From positions 1 to 42,475 of the forward strand of contig JADRCO010000218.1 of NCBI GenBank assembly GCA_021464525.1: DNA of 42,475 bases, given 5' to 3'. Source of the stretch: Rhizophagus sp. LPA8_4_AMF (lineage: Eukaryota > Glomeromycota > Glomeromycetes > Glomerales > Glomeraceae). Numbering within the stretch: the first letter of the stretch is position 1; every line of letters starts with the position of its first letter. A program made the translations under genes and the position numbers. The notes under the pieces are model-generated. The model worked only from the letters and a program-made list of their open reading frames with translations, made no database searches and was not told the DNA's origin. Positions 9,901-19,789 of the stretch are shown piece by piece.

Positions 9901-11187
9901 ATTAATAATCAATTATATGTAATGATAAAAATGAAAAAAAGTTCCATATAAGAGTTTCGATAATGTAATAACAACACAGTACTAATGCTTTATCTCGCCT
10001 ATACCAAAAAAGGAAATTCCTCCATTCTTTTTTAAATTATTTTGTATTGAAAAATTTTATTATAACTAACTTAGGCCAAATTGATAGTTCCTAATTTTAA
10101 CGTTATGTACTATGTTTCTAATAAGTTTAATTATTTTCTTAAAAAATAAAGTTTCGTTATCAACAACGCAAAAGTATTGATTTTATTGCCATACTTTTAA
10201 CCTGTTTAAAGAAACACTTCGTAATCCAAAAGCTAAATCGGAAATTTACATTGGGTCATAACTGATATGATTGTGTGAATATTTGAACACAAAAAAACGG
10301 TGTAAAATTCTTTTTTCTTTAGCTTCTATCAAAATTTAATAATGACCGAGGTTTTTAGAATTGTTGTTAAAAAAAAGAGTATAAAAAATTAGTTTTATCC
10401 GCGGGTTCATGCTATCCATGATCATTCGCAAATATTTGGGCGAATTATATATTCGATCTTCTGCGGATATATAATAATTATTCGGATCATTTTTTTCGGC
10501 TGACGGATATCTATTACTTATTTCATGTGAACATTCAAATGAAAGACGTTCGCAGTCAACTGTATACTGGAAAACAGCATGCAGGGACTAGGCCTCAAAC
10601 ACGTATAACACGTATGCTTAAGAATAGCTCGGCAGACTACCTCCAAACATCTGAACGCGGGACGGTATGGCTTAACGACAGAAGGGATACGCGACTGTGA
10701 ACTACACCTGTTGAAGGAATTAGTAGAAACAAATCACCAACCGCAGGTTATTATTCTTCAATACTCCCATTTACCATATTTACTTGAAATCCACCCGTTA
10801 TAAATTAAACGCGGTATCTATATTATAAAATCTTTTATTTAAAATTTGGGATGAATCTAATTCACAATTTATAGGTTTGAGCGTGATGCGACTGATGCGT
10901 GTATAAATAATAACATGTCCGTTTTGTGGCACGGTTTATGGTTTATATGATGAGATGTTTAAGTGTCAACGATCACGTGATTGACGAGATCGAGGTGCCT
11001 AATAATCAAATGACCTAAATTTTTTAGGTGGCTTAGAACGATCGTCATATACCATCTCAAAATCGTAAAAAAAAAAAAAATTTACTAACTCGCGGCGTGA
11101 TTTATTTTATAAGGTCAATCAATTCAATACGTTTTCAAATGGGTAGACGACTAATTATTTGTATTTGTTTTTAGATGTTTGAATCAC
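9901..11187. other. gene-free stretch with a GC-richer island
   Basis: No gene is recognised. Between about 10540 and 10745 base composition rises clearly above the surroundings (GGGACTAGGCCTC, CTCGGCAGACTACC, GAACGCGGGACGG), but no open frame, tRNA or 5S rRNA structure is seen. It may be a transposon remnant or old exon. At 10395-10510 CGCGGGTTCA and GCGGATATATAAT-type motifs suggest another element fragment. Confidence 0.4.
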
Positions 11188-11397
11188 TTATAACGGAGTA
11201 TCTCGATAAAACACAGAGTAAAGATTGGCTTCTTTTGGTACGCTTAAGCTTCTTTTGATGCATCTGGAGCTGGAGTTTCTTTTGATGCATCTGGACTCTG
11301 GAGCTGAAATTTCTTTTGGCGCATTCGGAAATAGGGTTTCTTTTGGTACACCTGGAATTGGAACTTCTTTTGATGCATTGTACATTGCAATTGGCAT
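11188..11397 (-). pseudogene. relic of an xPKE/xSKE-repeat coding region
   Basis: Minus-strand translation gives repeated [AV][PS]KE motifs spaced by 7-8 residues (ASKEVPIPG, VPKETLFPN, APKEISAPE, DASKETPAP, DASKEA), split between two frames by a frameshift. This resembles the APKEAPKE array in the ectodomain of the protein at 16708-17745, with more divergence. No signal peptide or membrane span adjoins it, so it is read as a decayed fragment of that family or a related proline-rich gene. Confidence 0.5.
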
Positions 11398-11399
11398 GG

Positions 11400-11711
11400 C
11401 AACTTATTGCATCATCCAACTAGGACCCATGGATTCGAATATATATATACCCATAACCTTTTTCGCTATCAACCTCCTCTCTCTGGCATGAAATATAAGT
11501 AAAAAAAACAAAGTCAACGATCATAATATTCCTATAAAAGTATTTGATTATTACTCAATTTGGGGACGTATTAATAAAAAAAAATTAATTTTTACAATAA
11601 AAACTAATTCTTGCGAAATATTTTAAAATTATTACGTATTAATATTAATAGATAGACAAGGTATAGTAAAATTATTACGTCTAAAAACTTAAAAAAATAT
11701 ATAATAAGTGT
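11400..11711. other. gene-free AT-rich stretch
   Basis: No gene, RNA or element ends recognised; AT-rich with several poly-A/T runs. Confidence 0.5.
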
Positions 11712-11774
11712 CGGATAATGAGTGTCAGGATTTTGAACGTTCGGAATTATGATTTGTCAGGATTGTGAGCGTAT
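11712..11774. repeat. two imperfect ~31-bp tandem units
   Basis: TCGGATAATGAGTGTCAGGA...GAACGT is followed by TCGGAATTATGATTTGTCAG...GAGCGT. The TGTCAGGATT core recurs, suggesting a small duplicated element end. Confidence 0.5.
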
Positions 11775-11828
11775 TCTTGTGCACGTGAATTTAACAAAAG
11801 GATGAAATATTAATTATTGTATATGTCC

Positions 11829-11985
11829 TATGTAAGCACTAGACATTTTTCACGTATGTTATTGATCACTTTATAATAGTGATACACAAATTTTAATCAC
11901 TTTATAATTATTGATACACAAAATTTGATCACTTTATTATAAACTAATCAATAAGATACACGAAAAAGGTCTCAGTTGCTTACGT
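11829..11985. mobile_element. inverted-repeat element with internal 32-bp tandem repeats
   Basis: The left end TATGTAAGCACTAGACATTT (from 11829) and the complement of the right end (GACGTAAGCAACTGAGACCT, to about 11985) are imperfect inverted repeats continuing into TTTTTC(A)CGT. The interior consists of three ATCACTTTATAAT..TGATACACAAA units. A clear target duplication was not found, so MITE status is likely but not proven. Confidence 0.55.
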
Positions 11986-12005
11986 CAGAGCATATCCAAT
12001 AAATG

Positions 12006-12090
12006 TGTTATTGGTCACGTTATGACTGATAATTTGACTGCCAAAGGCCACCTGATAAATCAGTTATCATCCACAACATAACCAATAACA
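12006..12090. repeat. 85-bp imperfect hairpin
   Basis: TGTTATTGGT at 12006-12015 and ACCAATAACA at 12081-12090 are exact complements, and pairing continues imperfectly inward (GTTATGACTGATAA against TTATCATCCACAACAT). It lies 20 bp from the preceding inverted-repeat element and may be part of a composite. Confidence 0.55.
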
Positions 12091-12366
12091 ATTACGTATT
12101 GTGCTACTGATCGTCGGCTTCAACAGTGATGATGAAAGCGAACGGTATTATTTTCGGATACCTTAATATACTTTTTTAATAGTAAAATCAACTACCAAAC
12201 CAAAAGTGCGGTTGTATAATATGTATAATAATAAAGAGTTTTATTGAACGACAGAATAATGTTCATCTTTATTTGAAATTTCCTTTTTATTTTGGGAATT
12301 TCTCAGATCTACATAATTTGTGTTGATTATATATCAATATATCAGGAACGACACTTAAAATTGATA

Positions 12367-12480
12367 AATAGAATTTGTGCGAAGCACAACTTTCATTTAA
12401 AATTTATAAATTGAGTTTGTGTGAAGCATATTTTTATTTAAATTTACGAATTCAGTTTATGCGAGGCATAATTTTTATAT
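12367..12480. repeat. three-copy ~40-45-bp tandem repeat
   Basis: Units carry TTTGTGCGAAGCACAACTTT, TTTGTGTGAAGCATATTTTT and TTTATGCGAGGCATAATTTT, each followed by an AAATTTA(T/C)(A/G)AATT spacer. The GTGCGAAGCAC core is itself near-palindromic. No coding role. Confidence 0.6.
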
Positions 12481-12879
12481 ATGATGCGACAATATTGGAG
12501 TTCTCTCATTTTTTCAAAAAAATATTTTCTTCAAAAATAATGTACATGATGTACACAAATAAATTCTGTGGGCAAAACAAGCCACACTCTTATGTACTAA
12601 CAACGTGTAACATTTAGCCTTAATAAAAGAAACGAAGGACTATATACTTCTATGCAAAGTTCACACTAAAATGTCCATCTGTCCATCCGGCACGTGACGA
12701 TGTACAATAACAACTTCGGACTTAATAACGGTATAGTTAAACGTAATTACTCATATCGGTCATATGAATAAAAAGTTACTCACTCCAAATAATAATTCCT
12801 TATGTCATGTAACACATAATCTTGATGTGGGTTCGTCATGAGTCATGAGTAATTGAGTATATAATTTAAATAATATAAA

Positions 12880-13478
12880 TATGTTTTTTTCGTCGTCTTT
12901 TTTTTAGGTCTTCTTATCTTCTTTTTTTTTAGGTCTCTAGGTCTTTTCTTATGTCTTCTCTTAGGCCCTTTTTCTTTACGTCTTCCTTTAGGTATGTGGG
13001 TTGGGAGTGTGGGTTTGTGTGTGGGTTTGTGTGTGGGTGGTGTGTTGGTGGTGGGTGTATTTTTGTGTTTTTCCTTTCTCTTTCGTTTTTCCTTCCCTCT
13101 CGTTTTTCCCCTTTTCCCACTCGTTTCCCCGTTATCCCCTTTTCCCTCTCGTATTCCCCTTCCCTCTCGTTTTCCCCTTTCCTTCTCGTTTTCCCCCTTC
13201 CCTTTCGTTTCCCTTTCCTTCTCGTTTCCCCTTTCCCTCTCGTATTCCCCTTCCCTCTCGTTTTCCCCTTTCCCTTTCGTTTCCCTTTTCCCTTTCGTTT
13301 TCCCCTTTCCTTCTCGTTTCCCCCTTTCCCTCTCGTTTTCCCCTTTCCCTCTCGTTATCCCCTTTCCCTCTCGTTATCCCCTTTCCCTCTCGTTTCCCTT
13401 TCCCTCTCGTTATCCCCTTTCCCTCTCGTTTCCCTTTCCCTCTCGTTTTCCCCTTTCCCTTTCGTTTCCCCCTTTCCC
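12880..13478. repeat. A-depleted tract: G/T-rich segment followed by a polypyrimidine minisatellite
   Basis: From about 12880 the plus strand is T-rich with AGGTCTTCTTATC-like repeats, then G/T-rich (12990-13060, runs of GTGTGTGGG). From 13066 to 13478 it is almost purely C/T, built from repeated CCCTCTCGTTTTCCCCTTT and CCCTCTCGTTATCCCCTTT units with single G residues at CG. The purine strand carries many GGGG runs. Long open frames on both strands are composition artefacts, not genes. Confidence 0.85.
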
Positions 13479-14059
13479 CCCTGATCAATGTTGCTGCACC
13501 TCAACGTGGTGATCAGGTGACAACAAGTTTTTAAAAGACTTGGCTAAGTCAGCAACAAATAGTAATTACATATTATACATAAGCCGACAAAACAGAAGAT
13601 AGAGATTACAATAGTGAATAGTGAGTTCAATAATAACGAGTTCAAAGCTGTAGACTTAGTGGACAGAAAATTATTATTTTTAATTCGCTGCATGCTACGA
13701 ATTTTTATTTATTCTCACGGATTTACGAGATTTATGATATTATTAGAGAAAGTATTTAACTGTTTAAAGACACAAGCAGGATTATTCGTTTTACCGACTA
13801 AAGCGATTTTTTCTTGTTCTAAGTTAAATTTAATAATCCATTACATATAAGGTCCAGTTAGTTTAGAGACGAACATTGAAAATTTTTATTTGATTTATTT
13901 GATTTTGTTGAACCATACTAAATTCATTAAGTAGGTGAGACATGTTCAATACGCTAGCAATCTTTAGACCTAAATTCATTAAATATGATTTTTGAAACTA
14001 TTCAAGCTTTTATTTTCGCATTATAAACTTGATGAATTTATGTGATTCTTGGTCAATTT
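13479..14059. other. gene-free stretch after the polypyrimidine tract
   Basis: No credible gene. The short frame at 13614-13850 has no ATG start, domain or homologous copy. A short imperfect palindrome around CTGATCA...TGATCAG (13481-13516) directly borders the polypyrimidine tract. Confidence 0.4.
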
Positions 14060-14339
14060 TTTCCTACAATGAAGCGTAAATTTAATGATCTTTTTTAGAA
14101 ATTCGTTTGCTAACCTGATGTCAAAAAGAAATAAATTCTATTATCGATTAATTGTAAAAGGTTCAGTAGTTGTTTAATTTTGCCAGGTTTGAAAAATTTC
14201 ACGTTCATATTGATGATGCAGTTAAATTTAATTCTGGTTAAATTTTATAATTCCGGCCAGAATTCACATTAAATAATGTACTATTTTATCTGTTTTTGCA
14301 CTTGAAATTTTTGGTGATGTCGAGAATAATGAAACAAAT

Positions 14340-14660
14340 TTTAAATATAATATCTACTACTACTACTACTACTACTACTACTTTTTTCTTCAACACATTA
14401 TTATCTATAACAAATAACAAATGATGTCATTACTTTTGATTTTATATTTTTATTAATTCTTGCTTAATATCTTGTAGGATATCTTGTTACATTTGATCTA
14501 TAATATTTTTATCGATAATGTTAGTGCAGGAGATTGAGCTAGGCCTCCCACTTGTGAATCACCTCCCGGCGGTAGCAGTGGAGCATCCCCCGTATTGGAA
14601 CACCTTTAGGTGCTTGAGTATTTACTTTATAATTTTACTTAAAATAAGAAGTTTTTTCAT
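14340..14660 (-). pseudogene. internally deleted copy of the proline-rich membrane protein gene
   Basis: From ATG 14660 the minus strand keeps the start (MKKLLIL), but most of the signal peptide is deleted and a stop follows at once. Fragments matching the start of the mature ectodomain (CAAGCACCTAAAGGTGTTCC) and then only the C-terminal tail (CAAGATATCCTACAAGATAT region) remain. The membrane span and juxtamembrane part are deleted, and the terminal serine codons have become a (CTA)n run at 14353-14382. The leader box upstream of the ATG is preserved. It is more like the gene at 2196-3056 than that at 16708-17745. Confidence 0.85.
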
Positions 14661-15568
14661 AATTAATGGAAATTATGTAATAAAGACTTATTTAAAGATT
14701 ATTCATACTTATTATTTATCTTAAAAAAGAATTAAAACTTTAAATTTGCTTCGTATTGTTCATATATGCTGCATATTATCTATTTTTGGGCAAATAATGT
14801 TGAAATTATCATGCAGTGGAAAATCTTAGTAGTACAATTAATTATGATTGTCTGAACTTAAAAAAAAATTTGAATTAACAAAGAAATTTTTTTTTTTCCA
14901 ATAAAAATTTGTTTCATGATGATGAGAAAACTGCGTTATTAAAATAAAGAGAAAAAGAAAAAAAGGCGCGATTAATTCACGTGACTTTTAGCCAATTATA
15001 TACGGTCAAATATCCAGCATAATTTAATGATTTTTTTTTTTTAAGCGCTCGCAAGAATCTTGTAAGTTACAATGCATTTGATATTTTGATATCAAAAATA
15101 AATTTTAATTCCACAATCAGTAAATCTATATGGCGTGCATATAAGAATTTGTAAAATTAATTTTTTCAATAAGCAAGGTTTGCCGACAATACTTACATAG
15201 TGAAAAAAATTCAATAATTAAAAATTAAGCTAATATGAAGTGATACTAATTAATATGTAAATCTAATTTACAGAATTTCTTCATAAACAATTGTAAATGA
15301 TACATAATTCGGGTAACAAAAGAAATATCTAATACGACAAAACAGGAGAATATGTATTGGTTATTGTATGGCGACTTTGTTGTGCAGTTGCGTTATCTCG
15401 CTGGATGTCGCTGGATGTTTAATTTGAATCTACGATAAAAATAAAAAGTTACCGCAAGAAAAAAATTTAGTAATTTATTTTCGGAATAATATCGATATGT
15501 TATAAAATATCTTTAACAGTTTTTCTCCGTTATTGTTAACTTCACTAGGGAAACGGAAACCGTTGTAG

Positions 15569-15802
15569 GTCCGGAGCAAAAAAATTTTCACTTGGTTTAT
15601 CTATGTTTATCTTTTTTTATTCATCAAATGTAGCACAAAATTTCAGTGACGTAACAACGAGTATATTTCAGGGGGTTCCAAAAGGAAATAACACGAAGTG
15701 TGTGATTATTCAAAAAAGGAAATTGTTATCATTTTTGTGGAAGGACGTTTTTCAGGGGATAAACATTTTTTACATTTTCGTCTCCTCCGCTTTGCTCCGG
15801 AC
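15569..15802. mobile_element. candidate inverted-repeat element
   Basis: GTCCGGAGCAAA at 15569-15580 and its exact complement TTTGCTCCGGAC at 15791-15802 enclose 234 bp. An open frame across it (15603-15914) shows no domain or coding character. Related TTCGCTTCGCTC sequence occurs near 1515. No target duplication was identified. Confidence 0.45.
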
Positions 15803-16707
15803 AATAAAAAAAACAAAAATAATATTAAAATACAGTATGAAATTTGAAATATTAAGTGTCCACCTATCTAATATCGGTATTGTATTATTGTATAGAATAA
15901 ATAGGATGAAATAAAGAATTAAAGTTAACATTTGACCCCTTTTTTTTTAACTGTAATATCACATCATTCAATTATTTACACAAATCCTTTGATAACTAAA
16001 AATTAACAAAAGCAGGAAACCCAATTTCCCCTAATAAACTTTCTCGTAATTCTCGATTCTAATTCACCGTAAAATATTTTAACCTATGTCTGACCTTGAA
16101 TAACTAAGTAATTCGTCACTGTGTCTTAGCGGTATACGTTATCATATACAATTTGACAAAAGATGCTTGTAAGTTCAGACATTTTCCATTTCTTTCCCGA
16201 ATACTTGACTAAAAATAAAAAATAAATTATTTTAAGAAAAGGGTCAATTTATTTTAAATATCTAATTCTGTTTTTGACCTATTGTCGTACTATTATACTT
16301 TGCTGTTATTATTTCTCTAAGATTTTATTTGGATTCTTTATAAACTCAGTCTTTTTAGTAGTATTATAGAATTTTCAGTTATTTATATCAACAATTCATT
16401 TTGCAGGATATAACATAAATCTAATTCCAAATTATTGTAATTACTCCTAATTCTGACTAAATTAATTTAGATCAAATTTCTTATTTATGGTTTTTTTGAT
16501 CTAATTTGTAATTTATTAGAGAATCGTCGTCACTATTAAATATGTTGAATAAATACCGGATTTAGCCAAATATTAAAATAATAATAATAATAATTTAATG
16601 AAGATTAATAACTTTAAAAATAGTCATTATATCGTACTATCTCCTTCGTTCATTTGTTTTTGGGTGTCATGGTGTCACTTGATGCTGACAAAATCATATA
16701 CTATTTA

Positions 16708-17745
16708 TTATTTATTACTACTGCTACTACTATCTTCATCTCTATAAAATGATGACATTACTTTTGTTTTTATATCTTGTTTTAATTCATGTTTAATGTC
16801 TTTTAGAATATCTTGTTTCATTTGTTCTATAACACTTTTATCAATATTAAATGATGATGATAAATTTCTTGATAGATCTTGACCTAGATTTTGAGCCACT
16901 TCTTGTCTAATACTTTGAATAATTTCATTATCTATTGAGTCATTGTTATTCACTGACCCACGTGTTGTTCCTTGTTGTTTATTATTATTTGGTGAAATTA
17001 CTATTTCTGTAGGATTATTATATAAATTATTATTCGTTATTCCAGGATTTGAAATATTGTCACTATTTTCATTATTCACTCCAGGAGTTGCAATTGCTCT
17101 AGAATTTTCTTTTTTATTTTTATAGTATCTCACTAAAAAGAAGCATAAACCAGCCATGAAAATTAAAATTAAACCACTGACTACCCCTCCAGCAATTGAA
17201 GCACCTATTAAATCTGGAGGATTTGGTTGATCTGCTGGAGATGCTGATGGTGATTTATTTGATCCAGGTACTGACGGTGTTGCTGGTAATGCGGCTGTGG
17301 TTACTCCTTTTGGTGCTTTTGGTGCACCTGGGGCTGGAGCCGGTGCTGGTGGAGGTACATTTTTCGGTGCATCTTTCGGTGCATCTTTTGGAGCATCTTT
17401 TGGAGCATCTTTTGGTGCACCCGGAGGTGGAGGTGGAGGTGGAGCATCTTTTGGAGCATCTTTTGGTGGACCCGGAGGTGGAGGTGGAGGTGGTCCTTCT
17501 TTTGGAGCTTCTTTTGGAGCTTCCTTTGGAGCTTCCTTTGGAGCTTCCTTTGGAGCTTCTTTTGGAGCTTCTTTTGGTGCACCCGGAGGTGGAGGTGGAG
17601 GTGGAGCATCTTTTGGAGCTTCTTTTGGTGGACCCGGAGGTGGAGGTGGAGGTGGTTCACCTGGTAATTGAGTATTTACTTCATGTATAAATTGAAATAA
17701 AATTATAAAAGTAGTTATAAAAATTAAAATAAAAAATTTTTTCAT
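16708..17745 (-). CDS. single-pass membrane protein with poly-proline / APKE-repeat ectodomain
   Basis: 345 residues, function unknown. Signal peptide 1-26 (ending VNTQ) and an ectodomain (27-175) of alternating poly-proline runs (six or seven Pro plus GPP or GAP) and APKE/APKD tetrapeptide arrays. The charged arrays differ (Glu-rich at 58-83, Asp-rich at 96-128). One membrane helix (about 178-206), a basic RYYKNKKEN stop-transfer, a cytoplasmic PGITNN stretch (234-239) and a C-terminal amphipathic region (EQMKQDILKDIKHELKQDIK) with a serine run follow. Membrane and endodomain are close to identical with the protein at 2196-3056, while the ectodomain is not. Poly-proline ectodomains of this kind are common in wall-associated or sensor proteins; a surface location is well supported, a role is not. 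The array is prone to replication slippage, so allele length may vary. Confidence 0.88.
   Translation of the reverse strand: MKKFFILIFITTFIILFQFIHEVNTQLPGEPPPPPPPGPPKEAPKDAPPPPPPPGAPKEAPKEAPKEAPKEAPKEAPKEAPKEGPPPPPPPGPPKDAPKDAPPPPPPPGAPKDAPKDAPKDAPKDAPKNVPPPAPAPAPGAPKAPKGVTTAALPATPSVPGSNKSPSASPADQPNPPDLIGASIAGGVVSGLILIFMAGLCFFLVRYYKNKKENSRAIATPGVNNENSDNISNPGITNNNLYNNPTEIVISPNNNKQQGTTRGSVNNNDSIDNEIIQSIRQEVAQNLGQDLSRNLSSSFNIDKSVIEQMKQDILKDIKHELKQDIKTKVMSSFYRDEDSSSSSNK
17297..17671. repeat. coding minisatellite for the APKE/poly-proline ectodomain
   Basis: A 12-bp unit (GGAGCTTCTTTT and GGAGCATCTTTT on the plus strand) alternates with GGTGGAGGTGGAGGTGG blocks in a higher-order pattern of about 150 bp seen at least twice (17410-17500 and 17580-17660). 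Open frames on the other strand and in other frames here are shadows. Confidence 0.85.
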
Positions 17746-17765
17746 AATTAATGGAAATTATGTAA
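17746..17765 (-). promoter_or_regulatory. leader box shared by the proline-rich gene family
   Basis: The 20 bases next to the ATG (plus strand AATTAATGGAAATTATGTAA) are the same at 3057-3073 and 14661-14678, with AAT TAAT GG and a following A-rich stretch kept even at the pseudogene. It is probably 5' UTR or translation-start context. Function inferred only from conservation. Confidence 0.45.
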
Positions 17766-19080
17766 AAAACGAATTATTTAAGCTTTAGTTTAATATATGT
17801 GATTTTATTATTTGATTAAAGAAAAGAAGATAAAAAATAATAAAACTTTTGTTCTATAAATCTTGTTTCACGGTACACATGTATGCATCCATGAAACGAA
17901 ATAGTAGCACAAAAACTATTTCGATCAAAGTCATTATCTGAATATAAATAAATAAATAACGAATAAAAAAAAGGAAAATGAAACAGAATTTTCGGTTTCA
18001 CGACATGATGATATAATTGCGGTATAGTTTTTATTATACAAAATCGTTTATACTACATATAAAATACATACTAAATATAGTAATTACAACTTTTTTTTTC
18101 TTTCTAGAAGCTTAATTGAAAATAGATAAAATCAATTTGCTGTGTAAAGAATATAAGAATTTTTTTTTGTATTAATCAATAAAAAAAAAATGCAAACCAT
18201 AGATTTTAGATTATCTAATTGGAAGTTGATAAAGCTGATCCTAAAAATAGTAAATAGTGTTTGTTGTTTATCGAACCTGCATTATAATACATGACAATCG
18301 GCAATACTATTCCGAATTTAACTTTAATCGATCTAGCATAATATTGGTATGACTAATTTCATAATTAATTTATTACTGAATTTTTCTTATTAAGGATTTC
18401 AAACCGACCATAAATGATTTAGCCTAGTAGCGCGCAATAAAAAAATTTCGGGGATTTTCCCGAAAAGATCAATTCATTTTTTTGCATCGGAACACGTGAC
18501 GGAATAAATAAATTTTATTGGAACCAATAATATTTTGCCAGATTTCTTTAAAAAAAAATTTATATCAACAATTCGTCAATCTTTTTTTTTTATCGATATT
18601 TTCAAATATTTTTTCATTGTCTTTATTACAATACAATATGGTTTTAACCGTTAAAGAATTATTGATAATTTGACTCAAGAAAATGAAAAAAATTCTGAAA
18701 ATTCGCAAATAGATTTAAAAAAATTTTAGCGTTAACAAATCAATTGGTTGTCAGAATTTTCTTGATTACGTTATGATGATAACGTTATGATGATAATAAA
18801 CAAATGTTTTATACAATTTGTATTGAACGTAACGGGTAAGATAAAATAAAAAATTTAATGTCTTTACTATATATTAATAAATTTTCGACATATATAAAAT
18901 TTACCAAAAATCTGCTGCATGATAGGTTTTGTAAAAAGTGTCATGACAATGACTGATATGGAATCAAAGCATATTAATGTTATGCGTATAAAATTTCAGG
19001 AGTAAAAGTGACAATGATTAAGAAATCGAAACAAACATATTGCATCAGCGGATTTCTTCTGATAAGCGTGTGAGATTATG
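17766..19080. other. gene-free AT-rich stretch
   Basis: Nothing recognisable. Short open frames are chance, and poly-T runs and small AT repeats dominate. Confidence 0.5.
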
Positions 19081-19789
19081 ATAGAATCGCAAGATACACT
19101 TACAATACTTACTGGTTTAGATGATGATGCTGACTCTTGTCTAACCTGAAAAGCTGGCCAAGAAGGTTTAAATGGAATATGTACATCAAATAATGTTGCA
19201 AATCAACTTGATGGTTGTATTCTGCCTATATTCATCCAATGAATTCTCTTACTGTTAGCAGATAATACATACCAGTGTGTTCACCAGGCGTTTCTTTCTC
19301 GTAATTCATTCTGCACAAAAATTGGTGGTCACGCAAGTGTTGGATTGGAACGAGTGGAAAAACTCGAAAGAAAGAAATGAAAAAAGTGATATCGTGAATT
19401 TAGTCTGAGTCATATTATCGACTGAAGAAAGAAAATGGGAGAACAAGTTGGAGTAAAGTCGTTAGTCGATTACATTACCAAATTAAAACATGCGATTTTT
19501 GGATACTTCAGTTCAAATGGAGAAAAATGATGGATTTAATCTAATGACAATTTTTTAAGAGAATGTGTGTCGGTTGATGTAACATTAAAAAAATTCCACT
19601 AAGCTATGTATGATCATGATACAAAGATATCACTTCATCATCTTCAAAATGATTAACTGTGTGGGGTGATTATAATTTATCAATAATTAAAAACTCATAC
19701 ACAGTTGAACAGAAGATCCACCAAAATTGTTTAAAGAGGAAAATTATGAAATACTTAATTATGTGAACAGCAAAGGCCTTTTTATTAAC
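19081..19789 (+). other. decayed coding-like sequence of unknown origin
   Basis: Codon-like plus-strand stretches occur, for example from 19081 (IESQDTLTILTGLDDDADSC...) and near 19300 (NSFCTKIGGHASVGLERVEKLE), interrupted by stops and frame changes. Base composition is less AT-extreme than the flanks. No family is recognised. It could be a separate dead gene or transposon, or the far 5' part of the kinase pseudogene that follows. Confidence 0.35.

Larger units (their letters stand above)
14060..16560. repeat. diverged direct duplication of the proline-rich gene block (copy of ~1800-4040)
   Basis: Homology in the same order: 3' flank (ATTCGTTTGCTAA..TGATGTCAAAAAG, 14100 against 1835), coding relic (14340-14660), leader box, and 5' flank (14740-15000, 16195-16420). 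Between about 15010 and 15900 the match is lost and other sequence, including the inverted-repeat element 15569-15802, is present. No intact gene lies inside. Confidence 0.65.

Noticed and set aside
9244..9912. Minus-strand frames opposite kelch exon 6
   Set aside because: Shadows of the Asn/Lys-rich tail, which read as Ile/Phe-rich on the other strand.
12929..13534. Six long open frames across the polypyrimidine tract
   Set aside because: All follow from absence of A-containing stops in a C/T tandem repeat; products are simple FPLS or GKGE repeats.
13614..13850. 78-residue frame
   Set aside because: Starts with GTG, no ATG, no domain, not conserved in any duplicate.
15603..15914. 103-residue frame
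   Set aside because: Lies across an inverted-repeat element, has no homologous copy or domain, and its composition matches translated AT-rich DNA.
17196..17690. Plus-strand frames of 124-164 residues (GASFGASFG, LLELLLEL)
   Set aside because: Antisense or shifted readings of the APKE repeat; the signal peptide, membrane span and paralogue support only the minus-strand frame.
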